The notes beneath the pieces are model-generated. The model ran no database searches and had not been told where the DNA came from. It worked only from the letters and a program-made list of their open reading frames with translations. 64,000 bases of DNA. Source: Ruminococcaceae bacterium YAD3003. Its GTDB lineage: Bacteria > Bacillota > Clostridia > Saccharofermentanales > Saccharofermentanaceae. This document shows positions 34,147 to 42,774 of this stretch, piece by piece. Position numbers and translations under genes: made by a program. Position 1 is the stretch's first letter. The number at the start of each line of letters is the position of its first letter. Where the stretch lies: contig FNPA01000009.1 in the NCBI GenBank assembly GCA_900107185.1, forward strand, positions 62,001-126,000. Direction: 5' to 3'.

Positions 34147-34362
34147 AAGACGAATCCTCCTGGGCATATTCACTTGGCGGCCTGTCCGGTCGCCACTAGT
34201 TTCTAAAGTAAATTTTATTAAAAACTCCATTCGATTTCAATGAGTCAGGGGTGGCAAACGGGGTGTTTTAACACAGTTTTCACGGCATGTTTACCTTGAC
34301 GCAACACCTGGCGCTCGGTATTGTAAAATAATGATAACAAGGACGTAAGGGGTACTTGTATT

Positions 34363-35910
34363 ATGAATAAAAATACCTATAAGAACATTGCGCTGGCGCT
34401 GGTTTTGGTAATGATCGTGCCGATGCTCTGCTCATGCAAATACACGAAAAAAGCTAAAGTCATTAAGGCTGCGGAAGAGTTTGGAGCCGTGCTCGCAACA
34501 GGCGACGCCTCCGACATTCTTAAACTGACTGACGGGCTCGACAAAGACTTCAAGACTTCGTTCAAGCAGCAGCTCAACTCTGACAACTACTCTGAAGAAG
34601 AACTCATCTATATCGACCACATGTTACAGTCGCTCTCCTGTCAGGTTGACGAGTCAACAGTTGAGATCGACAAAGACATTGCTTCGTGTGTTGTTGATTT
34701 CTCGATTGCCAACCACATATCACTTATGGATAGTGATTTCAAAGATATAGATGCACTGGCCAATGCCATCGACCAGTGCGGGAAAAAGGATGTAAGCTTC
34801 ACGGTTGAATTCGCGCGCATCGAGAAAGAATGGTATGTAACCAACCTGAACGATTCAGGATTTACAGAGCTGTTCTCTTTCCTTAGTGCGATGCCGCCCA
34901 TCGGCAGGTCCGCTCTCATTGATACCGCAAATGTAATTGCCAAGGCAATCGTTTCTGACGATCCCGGCGTGATCATTGTCTACGCTGATGAGACGGGCGA
35001 CATCAATATGCCGGATTTCATCTCCGGTCTCTTCGATATTGACGGTACGCTGACTGACGAGGAGAAGACCTTTCGAGAGGCAGTAAAAGGCACAATGAGT
35101 TATGAGGTCGATACCTCCTCACTCGTGATCGACAGCAAGAAGGGTTCGATCGATATCTACATAACCATGGCAGACTACGAGACGCTCGCCGGCACAACAT
35201 TTAAACGGGTCACCGACATCGCGCCCGCTGTTGAGGCATGCCCTGCCAAGACTTACAAGTACACTTGCGAGCTCGAGAGGGACGGCTACGACTGGAATGT
35301 AGTCAATCTCACGTCGGACGAGTTCACCAGTATCCTCAAGTACAAGGACTTCAGCATCAGCCTCAAGAATATCGACGGCACATACACTTCGAGTGTCGAC
35401 ATCACCGACAAGTTCATCGCTTACGTCGAAGCCGAGTATGGAATCAAGATGCCAAAGGACCTCGAAGGCAGGATCTACATCAACTGCACGTTGGTGTTGA
35501 AGAACGGCCAGTACGAGGTCACCGTTGACCGCGATGCGTTCGTCGCCAACATCAAAACCTTTGTTGAGACCAACATCGACAAGATAATAATGAATATGCT
35601 GGGCACGACCTCGCCTGTCGGCCTCGACACCCTCGCGAAGATCGCCGGCTACAATGACTACGCCGACATGAGGCAGTCCGTGCTGAACGAGGTCACGACC
35701 AACCTCGAGACGATCAACACATCCGGCCTTGAGAGCGCCGGCACGTTTACGGTTAACGAGGATAAGATCACGCTCGTTTCTACGGCCGACACCATACCCG
35801 GCACGATCGACAGCTACGGCGTCATCACGATCACTTCACCCGTCAACGACGCGGATGCGAGGAAGCTTTTGGGTTCCGACACGATCACGCTGGCGTTTAA
35901 GAAGGCGTAA
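34363..35910 (+). CDS. Large lipoprotein with repeated NTF2-like domains
   Basis: 515 residues. Signal MNKNTYKNIALALVLVMIVPMLCSC, lipidated at C25. At least two units of similar plan can be seen: AAEEFGAVLATGDASDILKLTDGLD...WYVTNLNDSGFTELFSFLSAMPPIG and a second ending YDWNVVNLTSDEFTSILKYKDF. The pattern W.v.nLn...f is shared with the lipoproteins at 31195 and 32563 on the other strand. GC content rises in its second half. The ribosome site is AAGGGG. Confidence 0.75.
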   Translation: MNKNTYKNIALALVLVMIVPMLCSCKYTKKAKVIKAAEEFGAVLATGDASDILKLTDGLDKDFKTSFKQQLNSDNYSEEELIYIDHMLQSLSCQVDESTVEIDKDIASCVVDFSIANHISLMDSDFKDIDALANAIDQCGKKDVSFTVEFARIEKEWYVTNLNDSGFTELFSFLSAMPPIGRSALIDTANVIAKAIVSDDPGVIIVYADETGDINMPDFISGLFDIDGTLTDEEKTFREAVKGTMSYEVDTSSLVIDSKKGSIDIYITMADYETLAGTTFKRVTDIAPAVEACPAKTYKYTCELERDGYDWNVVNLTSDEFTSILKYKDFSISLKNIDGTYTSSVDITDKFIAYVEAEYGIKMPKDLEGRIYINCTLVLKNGQYEVTVDRDAFVANIKTFVETNIDKIIMNMLGTTSPVGLDTLAKIAGYNDYADMRQSVLNEVTTNLETINTSGLESAGTFTVNEDKITLVSTADTIPGTIDSYGVITITSPVNDADARKLLGSDTITLAFKKA

Positions 35911-35929
35911 GGCAGGCGCTACAACACAT

Positions 35930-36040
35930 GGGAAAATAATGGGAGTAAAACGGTGGTTTTGCTCCCATTTTCACTCCATTTTGGATGGAATTGCTTAAAA
36001 ATGGGAGTATTTGCATGCCATTTACTCCCAAATTTTTCCC
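35930..36040 (+). repeat. GGGAGTAAA multi-hairpin element, copy 2
   Basis: 111 bp with the same order as copy 1: GGGAAAATAA, hairpin 1 (TGGGAGTAAAA / TTTTGCTCCCA), ACTCCA, GGAATTGCTTA, hairpin 2 (TGGGAGTA / TTTACTCCCA), TTTTTCCC. It lies 19 nt after the lipoprotein stop codon in the convergent gap to gpmI. Confidence 0.82.
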
Positions 36041-36145
36041 ATCACAAAATCACCACCTTCACGATTCCTGTAGAATTCACGATATTACCGCTTTTGAATG
36101 TTTCGCGAAAAGCCGTCACCCTCGCCCCTGCCTCTCACCACAAAA

Positions 36146-36171
36146 AAGGCTGCCCACCAAGGAGCAGCCTT
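36146..36171 (-). terminator. Intrinsic terminator after gpmI
   Basis: Eight-base-pair stem AAGGCTGC / GCAGCCTT with T-rich flanks on both strands, 27 nt past the gpmI stop codon. Confidence 0.75.
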
Positions 36172-36197
36172 TATTTTTCACTTCTCGAAAACCCGTC

Positions 36198-37790
36198 TTA
36201 CTTCTTAACGAGCAATGACTCACCTGTCATCTCTGCAGGCTGAGGGAGTCCCATGATCTCCAACAGTGTAGGAGCGATGTCGCAGAGGCGGCCGCCCTCA
36301 CGGAGTGTGTACTCGGGATCGTAGTTGTAGAGGATGAACGGAACGGGGTTAGTTGTGTGTGCAGTATGAGGCTGCATTGTCTCGAGGTTCATCATCTGCT
36401 CAGCGTTGCCGTGGTCAGCGCAGATAAAGAGAACGCCGTTCATCTTCTTAACTGCTTCAACAGCGCCGCCTACGCAAGCGTCAACTCTCTCAACTGCCTT
36501 GATAGCAGCCTCAAGAACGCCTGTGTGGCCAACCATGTCAGGGTTAGCGAAGTTGATGATTACTACATCGTACTTGTCTGAGCAGATAGCTGCGTCGAGC
36601 TTCTCTGAAACTTCGGGAGCGCTCATCTCAGGCTTGAGATCGTATGTTGCAACTGCGGGTGAAGGAACGAGTGTACGGTCCTCATCCTTGTTGGGCTCTT
36701 CGATACCGCCGTTGAAGAAGAATGTAACGTGTGCATACTTCTCTGTCTCAGCGATACGGAGCTGCTTGAGACCATTGTTAGCGAGATACTCGCCCAATGT
36801 GTTCTTAATCTCTTCCTTCTTGAAAGCAACGAACTTGTTGGGAATGAGCTCGTCGTAATCCTTGAAGCATACATATGTGAGAGGCATGAAGCCGTTAGCT
36901 CTCTTAAGGTACTTGATGCACTTTGTATCAGAAGCATCACCGGGCTGAGCTGCGATATCTTCGTCAGAATAGCAGAAGGCCTTTGTAATCTCTCTTGCAC
37001 GGTCAGGACGGAAGTTGAAGAAGATAACAGAGTCGTTAGGCTTAACAACTGAAACCGGCTTACCCTCAGCGTCAACGATAACTGTAGGAAGAACGAACTC
37101 GTCTGTTACGCCGCCGTCGTAAGAAGCCTGCATAGCAGCAACAGGGTCTGTAGCCTTAACGCCTTCGCCCAATACGAGTGAATCGTAAGCTGTCTGGATT
37201 CTGTCCCAGTTGTTGTCTCTGTCCATTGCATAGTAACGGCCGGACATTGAAGCTACCTTACCAACGCCGATCTCAGCCATCTTATCAACCAATGCCTGGA
37301 GATAATCCTTACCTGATGCCGGAGGTGTGTCACGTCCGTCGAAGAAAGGATGAACATAAACTCTGTCGAAGCCTTCCTTCTTGCAGAGCTCTAAGATTGC
37401 ATAAAGGTGTGTGTTGTGTGAGTGAACGCCGCCGTCAGAGAGGAGTCCCCAAACGTGGAGGTCCGAATTCTTCTCTTTACAGTTGTTGATTGCGCGGAGG
37501 AGGTCCTCATTCTTGAAGAATACGCCGTCCTCGATGTATTTGGTGATGAGTGTGAGGTCCTGGTAGATGATTCTGCCTGAACCGATGTTCATGTGGCCTA
37601 CCTCTGAGTTACCCATCTGTCCGTCAGGAAGTCCTACTGCGAGTCCGGAAGCGAAACCCTTAACATAAGGGCACTCTGCCATGAGCTTGTCGATAACGGG
37701 TGTGTTTGCCATAGCGATTGCGTTGTATTCCTTGTTGTCGGACAATCCGAATCCGTCAAGGACCATAAGCACTACAGGTCTGCGTTTCAT
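36198..37790 (-). CDS. gpmI: 2,3-bisphosphoglycerate-independent phosphoglycerate mutase
   Basis: Glycolytic enzyme interconverting 3- and 2-phosphoglycerate, 530 residues (family about 510-530). VLDGFGLS with D12 and GNSEVGHMNIGSGR with the phosphorylated S62 mark the phosphatase-like domain; DGGVHSH, FFDGRDTPP and NFANPDMVGHTG follow in the expected order, and CADHGNAEQM is near the C-terminus. It lies downstream of a small DUF4250 gene by 20 nt. Confidence 0.97.
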   Translation of the reverse strand: MKRRPVVLMVLDGFGLSDNKEYNAIAMANTPVIDKLMAECPYVKGFASGLAVGLPDGQMGNSEVGHMNIGSGRIIYQDLTLITKYIEDGVFFKNEDLLRAINNCKEKNSDLHVWGLLSDGGVHSHNTHLYAILELCKKEGFDRVYVHPFFDGRDTPPASGKDYLQALVDKMAEIGVGKVASMSGRYYAMDRDNNWDRIQTAYDSLVLGEGVKATDPVAAMQASYDGGVTDEFVLPTVIVDAEGKPVSVVKPNDSVIFFNFRPDRAREITKAFCYSDEDIAAQPGDASDTKCIKYLKRANGFMPLTYVCFKDYDELIPNKFVAFKKEEIKNTLGEYLANNGLKQLRIAETEKYAHVTFFFNGGIEEPNKDEDRTLVPSPAVATYDLKPEMSAPEVSEKLDAAICSDKYDVVIINFANPDMVGHTGVLEAAIKAVERVDACVGGAVEAVKKMNGVLFICADHGNAEQMMNLETMQPHTAHTTNPVPFILYNYDPEYTLREGGRLCDIAPTLLEIMGLPQPAEMTGESLLVKK

Positions 37791-37810
37791 ATGTATATCT
37801 CCTTTTGCAA

Positions 37811-38005
37811 TTAATTATTACTTTGCTTTGCGACAAAACGGTTGAGGGATTCATCGTAAGTGTAACCTGCACCCGCGAGCGTCTGAGTGATCGCGCCTTC
37901 GTCCTCGCCTAATGACTTTGCGAGCTCTGTAAGGCTTGCGAAGTTATCTCTGAGCTGTGTGTTTACATAGCTCAACAGCATGAACGGATCTTTGGGCAGG
38001 GCCAT
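37811..38005 (-). CDS. DUF4250 family small protein
   Basis: 64 residues from the ATG at 38005, preceded by GAGGTG. MALPKDPFMLLSYVNTQLRDNFASLTELAKSLGED is the DUF4250 pattern, probably a small helix-turn-helix-like fold. Function unknown. It immediately precedes gpmI and is probably co-transcribed. Confidence 0.8.
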   Translation of the reverse strand: MALPKDPFMLLSYVNTQLRDNFASLTELAKSLGEDEGAITQTLAGAGYTYDESLNRFVAKQSNN

Positions 38006-38111
38006 CTTTTTCACCTCACATCATTTTGACCGGCGATAGTATATCAGATTATCAGGCGACATGCTCGAAAATAAATACCCATTTATCGCGGTTTGTACCG
38101 GGTTCCTTTGT

Positions 38112-38145
38112 GAAGTCAGTCTAGAAAAACTTTCGAGGTGACTTC
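38112..38145. repeat. Inverted repeat GAAGTCA / TGACTTC
   Basis: Arms at 38112-38118 and 38139-38145 flank a 20-nt interior containing ACTTTCGAGG. A wider TTTGTG...CACAAA frame surrounds it. It lies upstream of the lipoprotein gene at 38271 in a 265-bp gap otherwise without visible features, and is similar in plan to the other intergenic hairpins. Confidence 0.45.
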
Positions 38146-38270
38146 CCACACAAATTCAGAAGGTTTTCAAATGTTAACTGTCAGGTCACATTTTCTTCAA
38201 CGTATCAAAAAATGATGTTCAATTCTGCTTGCTATCCTAACACTATAGGACTCCGAAGGAGGGTTGCATC

Positions 38271-39380
38271 ATGAAGAAGAGAATCGCACTTATTCTGGCT
38301 TTATGCCTTGTATTTACATCATTTGCCGCATGCACGAAAACATCAGGCAGGGGCGGCAGAAGATCAAGCGGTGATGACAGCAAATCCCATGCAGGCGATG
38401 AGACCACCAGGGCAACAGATCCTGAACCCGAGCCGTCTGATACAACCAGGAACGATCCCACACCTACCCCCGCTCCGACTGAGCCGGTCGTAAATATCAC
38501 ACCTTCCGAGAACACAAATATCGAATGGGTCACTTCCACATGCCCTGAAGGTTACATTTCGATCAATGCTCCTAAGGGCTGGTACGTAAGTTTCAACAAT
38601 ATCGACACCATCGGTTACGAGATAATCGTCACCGCGCCCGGCAGTGACAAGTGCTTCTACTTCTGCACGAGCGTCGTAGGTTATCCTTCATACGATAACT
38701 TCCAGTACTGGAAGAGCGTGTCAGAATATTACGGCCTCGCGATCGGTGATAAGGGTTACATCTCTCCCGAAGCTACAGCGCAGTCACTTTTCGAGAATTC
38801 CGGATGGGTATTCGGCTACGACAACTTCTCGGTCATGGCTAACCTCGGCGACAACGGTTACGGCGGAGACGTCCTCCAGGCAACATGCACGATCGGCGGC
38901 AGGGACTGCGAAGGTCTCTTTACTTCTTCACTGGTCGACTGCCCCATGTACTACGACGAAGCTGACTGGGATATCGTTTCCGGTACTGCGATCCTCGTAA
39001 CAACAACAGAGAATTTCACCGACTGGATCGGCGTTCTCGTTCAGATCTACGCGAGCCTCAATTTCACTGAATCTTACTATGCAGCCCGAAATGCAGTATG
39101 GGCTCAGGTATGGGGCACAGCTCAGGCGATCTCTTACAACGCAGACGTAATGAGCGACATGATCATGGACAGCTGGGAGCAGAGCAACCGCGTTCACGAC
39201 ATTGAGAACCAGGCTTACTGCGACGCTATCCTCGGCCGCGACAGAGTTTACGATACAGAGACTGGTGACGTTTACTATACAGACATTGGCTGGAGCGATT
39301 CCTACTATGGCACCAGATATGAACCGGTCACATCAGGTTCTGATTACTACCTTTTACCGGTATCAGGAACTGTGGTTTGA
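38271..39380 (+). CDS. Lipoprotein with Thr/Pro-rich linker
   Basis: 369 residues, AAGGAGGG ribosome site. Signal MKKRIALILALCLVFTSFAAC, lipidated at C21. A 55-residue polar linker (Ser, Thr, Pro, Asp) leads to a folded domain with YISINAPKGWYVSFN and many aromatic residues, resembling domains in secreted proteins that begin 'ISLPKGW'. Function unknown; probably displayed at the cell surface. Confidence 0.75.
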   Translation: MKKRIALILALCLVFTSFAACTKTSGRGGRRSSGDDSKSHAGDETTRATDPEPEPSDTTRNDPTPTPAPTEPVVNITPSENTNIEWVTSTCPEGYISINAPKGWYVSFNNIDTIGYEIIVTAPGSDKCFYFCTSVVGYPSYDNFQYWKSVSEYYGLAIGDKGYISPEATAQSLFENSGWVFGYDNFSVMANLGDNGYGGDVLQATCTIGGRDCEGLFTSSLVDCPMYYDEADWDIVSGTAILVTTTENFTDWIGVLVQIYASLNFTESYYAARNAVWAQVWGTAQAISYNADVMSDMIMDSWEQSNRVHDIENQAYCDAILGRDRVYDTETGDVYYTDIGWSDSYYGTRYEPVTSGSDYYLLPVSGTVV

Positions 39381-39448
39381 TATTATCCCTACCCCCCTGG
39401 GTGTCTTAAATATCACGGCACCTGAGTTATTATTAAAGCAACGGGAAG

Positions 39449-39477
39449 AGCCGCCTCATAACGAGACGGCTCTTTTC
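39449..39477 (+). terminator. Intrinsic terminator after the lipoprotein gene
   Basis: Stem AGAGCCGcCTC / GAGaCGGCTCT followed by TTTCGATT on the plus strand. Confidence 0.75.
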
Positions 39478-39507
39478 GATTGTCGTTAATACTTGAGTGC
39501 ATTTTTC

Positions 39508-39609
39508 TTGGCGTTTTCGAGCGGTTTTCCGCCAGGATTTTTGCACTTTGGGATGAAATGGCGTTTTTTCTGGCGCTTTTGAGCTAATTTACGCCAAGAT
39601 TTACGCCAA
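39508..39609. repeat. TTGGCGT/ACGCCAA multi-hairpin element
   Basis: About 102 bp between convergent genes. TTGGCGTTTT opens it, then CCGCCA, TGGCGTTTTTTCTGGCGC, ACGCCAA and a final ACGCCAA. Words on one side are complementary to those on the other, giving nested stems. It resembles the GGGAGTAAA elements in size and layout but uses another word. Confidence 0.65.
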
Positions 39610-39628
39610 CGTTCCTAATGGAGCAGCC

Positions 39629-40111
39629 TTAACGGTTGTCGACTTTCTCCGGATACATGTCGTGATTAAATAAGCGGTCCTCTGCAACCTTCTCCCACTT
39701 TGTGCCGGGCTTACCGTAGTTGCAGTAAGGGTCGATCGATATGCCGCCGCGCGGTGTGAACTTACCCCAGACTTCGATGTATTTGGGATCCATGAGCTTA
39801 ATGAGATCCTTCATGATTATGTTTACGCAGTCCTCGTGGAAGTCTCCGTGATTGCGGAATGAGAACAGGTATAACTTCAGCGATTTGCTCTCGACCATGC
39901 GCACGCCGGGCACGTAAGATATCGTGATCGTTGCAAAATCCGGCTGTCCTGTGATTGGGCAAAGGCTCGTGAATTCAGGGCAGTTGAACTTTACAAAATA
40001 GTCGTTTTCCGGGTGCTTGTTTTCGAACGTTTCCAAAACAGACGGATCGTAATCCATGCTGTACTTTGTGCCGTTGGAACCGAGCTTTGTGAGGCCTTCT
40101 TTCTCGCGCAT
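39629..40111 (-). CDS. queF: NADPH-dependent 7-cyano-7-deazaguanine (preQ0) reductase
   Basis: Queuosine pathway enzyme reducing preQ0 to preQ1, 160 residues, the short YkvM type. The nucleophilic C51 lies in [14 protein letters not shown] with D58, and the NADPH motif [20 protein letters not shown] follows. It starts 3 nt after the stop of the YhhQ-type transporter gene, so the pair is an operon for salvage or synthesis of queuosine. Confidence 0.97.
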   Translation of the reverse strand: MREKEGLTKLGSNGTKYSMDYDPSVLETFENKHPENDYFVKFNCPEFTSLCPITGQPDFATITISYVPGVRMVESKSLKLYLFSFRNHGDFHEDCVNIIMKDLIKLMDPKYIEVWGKFTPRGGISIDPYCNYGKPGTKWEKVAEDRLFNHDMYPEKVDNR

Positions 40112-40114
40112 AAA

Positions 40115-40795
40115 TTACCCCCTGAGGATGTTGTACTTGATGCCATCGTCGTAAACGTCGATGCCTTCAGCCTTCTTGACCGCCCTTACGACAACGTAAG
40201 TAACAGGCGTGAAGATCACTTCGTATGCGACCTTAAACAGATACTGGAACAGGATCATCTGCAAAACGACTGAGTTTTCCATCGTTCCCCAGAAAGAGAT
40301 CATGATGAAGATAACAGAATCGAGGCCCTCGCCTACTACTGTTGAGAGGATCGTTCTGAGCCAGAGATTCTTTCCCTTTGTTGCGACCTTAAGTCTCGAA
40401 AGTATTATCGAGTTGGAAAATTCTCCAAACAGATAACCTGCGAAAGACGCTACCGCTACCCTCGGTGTGGTTCCCAAAACTGCTTCATATGCGCCCTGGT
40501 TCTCCCAATATCCCGGGTGCGGGAGCGCGATAGTTATGAGGTAGATCATGACAGCAAAGAAGCTGCATGCAAAGCCGAGCCAGATAACTGTTCTCGCCTT
40601 TTTAAATCCATAGACCTCGGTGAATACGTCGCCAATGATGTATGTAAGAGGGAACAAAATCACTGCAGCGGGCAGTGTGATGTTCTCTGTTACTGCCCAC
40701 ATCTTGCCGGCAATAAGGTTAGACAACAACAGGCATGTTACGAAAACAATGCCGATGCACATAAATAATCTGGATACTGTTTTAGACTCATTCAT
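40115..40795 (-). CDS. yhhQ: Queuosine precursor transporter, YhhQ family
   Basis: 227 residues with about six transmembrane helices (VUT/DUF165 family). FPLTYIIGDVFTEVYGFKKAR is the family signature. The ATG at 40795 has TTGGAG upstream; the longer frame to 40924 runs through the leader RNA and is not credible. It imports preQ0, preQ1 or queuine. Paired with queF behind one promoter and a structured leader. Confidence 0.9.
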   Translation of the reverse strand: MNESKTVSRLFMCIGIVFVTCLLLSNLIAGKMWAVTENITLPAAVILFPLTYIIGDVFTEVYGFKKARTVIWLGFACSFFAVMIYLITIALPHPGYWENQGAYEAVLGTTPRVAVASFAGYLFGEFSNSIILSRLKVATKGKNLWLRTILSTVVGEGLDSVIFIMISFWGTMENSVVLQMILFQYLFKVAYEVIFTPVTYVVVRAVKKAEGIDVYDDGIKYNILRG

Positions 40796-40799
40796 AGCA

Positions 40800-40953
40800 T
40801 TACTCTCCAATAAAAAATGACTCCAAAAACAGGAGCCACATTCAATCAGACATGCGCTTTTTACGGCGCATAAACAGCATGATATAAATGATTGTCCTGG
40901 TTTTGTTTTACGACAGGATGGCACAAACGAACTGTCGTCGCTTCATTCAGCGC
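40800..40953 (-). ncRNA. Structured 5' leader of yhhQ-queF, candidate preQ1-type riboswitch
   Basis: From a start near 40953 the minus-strand RNA forms ACGACAG/CTGTCGT (plus 40910-40916 and 40932-40938) with a 15-nt loop containing TTTGT. The A-rich 3' tail contains ACAAA, which could pair back to that loop in an H-type pseudoknot as in preQ1-I aptamers. An ATGCGC/GCGCAT hairpin and then GGCTCC/GGAGTC followed by ATTTTTTATT (a terminator-like stem) come before the ribosome site. The aptamer class is unproven. Confidence 0.45.
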
Positions 40954-40959
40954 ACGGGA

Positions 40960-40988
40960 AATATAACACCTTATATTTGATTGGTCAA
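40960..40988 (-). promoter_or_regulatory. Promoter of yhhQ-queF
   Basis: Minus strand TTGACC (plus 40983-40988), 17 nt, TATATT (plus 40960-40965). It overlaps the 3' end region just before the MutS-like stop codon at 40991. Confidence 0.7.
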
Positions 40989-40990
40989 GT

Positions 40991-42730
40991 TCAATCTGCT
41001 TTTTCTGAAGACCCCGTCAGCATGTCGTAGGTGACGCCGTACTTCTTCGCGATGTCGGATGCGTAAGACTGGCCTTCCGGCGGAGCGATCTCAACCTTGA
41101 ACGAACGGTTGCCGCCCTCGCTCTTCACGATGAGAGAAGCTGCCTTAACATTCATATCCTTTGAGTACTCGGGCGCGTCGATCGCGAGCTTATGCATGTG
41201 AGTGTTGTAGATCGTGCGCGGGCCCTTCGTTAGCAATGCCTTTACCGAATCGAAAGCAATATAGTAGCCCTCTTCAAATGACGTCGTAGAGAATGTCTCG
41301 TTCATGAGCAATAAACTCGCCTTTGTAACGTCAGTATAGATCTCCTTGAAACGGACGCACTCTTCACCCAAACGGCCGAGGTCCATAGTCTTGTCTTCAT
41401 CAGCCGGAAAGTGCGAATAGATCGCATCAGCAGGCGCGAATTCCATGGAATCAGCAGGAACAAAAACACCGCCCTGCGCCATAGCAAACAACATGCCGAC
41501 TGCCTGTGTGATCGTCGTCTTGCCGCCGCGGTTCGCACCGGTGAGAATGTAGATCGTGTGATCGTTGTCGAATACCAGGTTGTTGACAACGAGCCCGGAA
41601 GGATCCGGCATATTGATTGCGAGTTTCAGGTTATATAGGCCCGTTGCCTTCATCGAAGTCTCGCCTGCAGGAATAGAAACTGCCTTTGTAAACTTAAATC
41701 CCTTCTTCTCCAGACGCTCGATAAACTCAGCCATTCTGATGTAGTAAACGAACTCAGGGATTGCCGCAGTGATGCCTCCGATAACAACATCCTTATACTT
41801 GTCGAGAGTGTTTTTAATCTTCTTTACCATCGCATCGAGCATCTTGTTCAAGATGTTCTCGAGATAGTATGTTGAGTTGCCCAGACCATCGCTCTCGTTT
41901 ATTGAAGCAATCGTTGTCTGGCGGATCTGTGACGTCGCGAGAGGCGCAGAAGATATCGCCTGGAATTTCATGAAATCGTCGAGCACTTTGTATGCGCCAA
42001 GAGATTTCGATCCGTCGACATAGCGGTAATGCATGTCGCCGTTCCAGTCGTTGCCATCCTGGATCTTGTCTTCTTTCGAGACGGCCTCAGCAAAATTACT
42101 GACGATATTGGACTTCTTGAATTTCTTGTTGTTGATGGAGATGAGACCCATGCTCTCGGCTTCGAGGTTACCGTTGAGATTTATGCCGACAGTGACGCTC
42201 TGGATATCAATAGTATCCTTCTGGAGATTCTCGATATCTTTCTTCAACTCATCGAAATGTGATGCGGAATAGAGCTGGTCAACGTAAGCCTTGAAACCCT
42301 TCAGACCGTCAGATCTTATCTTCTCATTACTGAGGCACACCCTCAACGAATCAACGCACTGGACGTAGTCGGAATACTCATTCAGACGGTGCATCAGATA
42401 CCAGATGCCTTCCTTCTCGTCGGCCGCTTTGCGAATGGAACCTTTGCCCTTGTTGAACTCGATCTTCTCGAATAATTTGAGGAGTTCGCTGCGAAGCTCA
42501 GGTATGTTTTTTATATCGTCGAAAACATCCTGTCTGTAGGATGTAACTCTCGGGTCAGATGTCAGATGCGAGAGGATCTCAGTAACGATAACCTGCTCCC
42601 TGGCATCCTTCGTAACCTCTTTGGTCACAACATCAAGGGCCAGATCGTGGAACGTCGTATCGTCTAATTTCTCATATTGAATTCCCTCTATTTCAGGGAA
42701 GAGAATGCTGTGCATTACTTCGCTCGCCAT
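40991..42730 (-). CDS. MutS-family ATPase without the mismatch-recognition domain
   Basis: 579 residues. The C-terminal ATPase is MutS-like: Walker A LTGANRGGKTTI near residue 395, then MDLGRLGEECVRFKEI and the Walker B SLLLMNETFSTTS. The N-terminal part is helical core/lever-like; the mismatch-contacting FxE domain of MutS1 is absent. It therefore belongs to one of the smaller MutS-like groups, whose roles are mostly unknown. It may act in recombination or structure-specific DNA handling, which is inference. Confidence 0.85.
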   Translation of the reverse strand: MASEVMHSILFPEIEGIQYEKLDDTTFHDLALDVVTKEVTKDAREQVIVTEILSHLTSDPRVTSYRQDVFDDIKNIPELRSELLKLFEKIEFNKGKGSIRKAADEKEGIWYLMHRLNEYSDYVQCVDSLRVCLSNEKIRSDGLKGFKAYVDQLYSASHFDELKKDIENLQKDTIDIQSVTVGINLNGNLEAESMGLISINNKKFKKSNIVSNFAEAVSKEDKIQDGNDWNGDMHYRYVDGSKSLGAYKVLDDFMKFQAISSAPLATSQIRQTTIASINESDGLGNSTYYLENILNKMLDAMVKKIKNTLDKYKDVVIGGITAAIPEFVYYIRMAEFIERLEKKGFKFTKAVSIPAGETSMKATGLYNLKLAINMPDPSGLVVNNLVFDNDHTIYILTGANRGGKTTITQAVGMLFAMAQGGVFVPADSMEFAPADAIYSHFPADEDKTMDLGRLGEECVRFKEIYTDVTKASLLLMNETFSTTSFEEGYYIAFDSVKALLTKGPRTIYNTHMHKLAIDAPEYSKDMNVKAASLIVKSEGGNRSFKVEIAPPEGQSYASDIAKKYGVTYDMLTGSSEKAD

Positions 42731-42774
42731 AACCTGATCCTCCTAAGGGGTCTTTTGCTGACCGGGCAGAAGTA

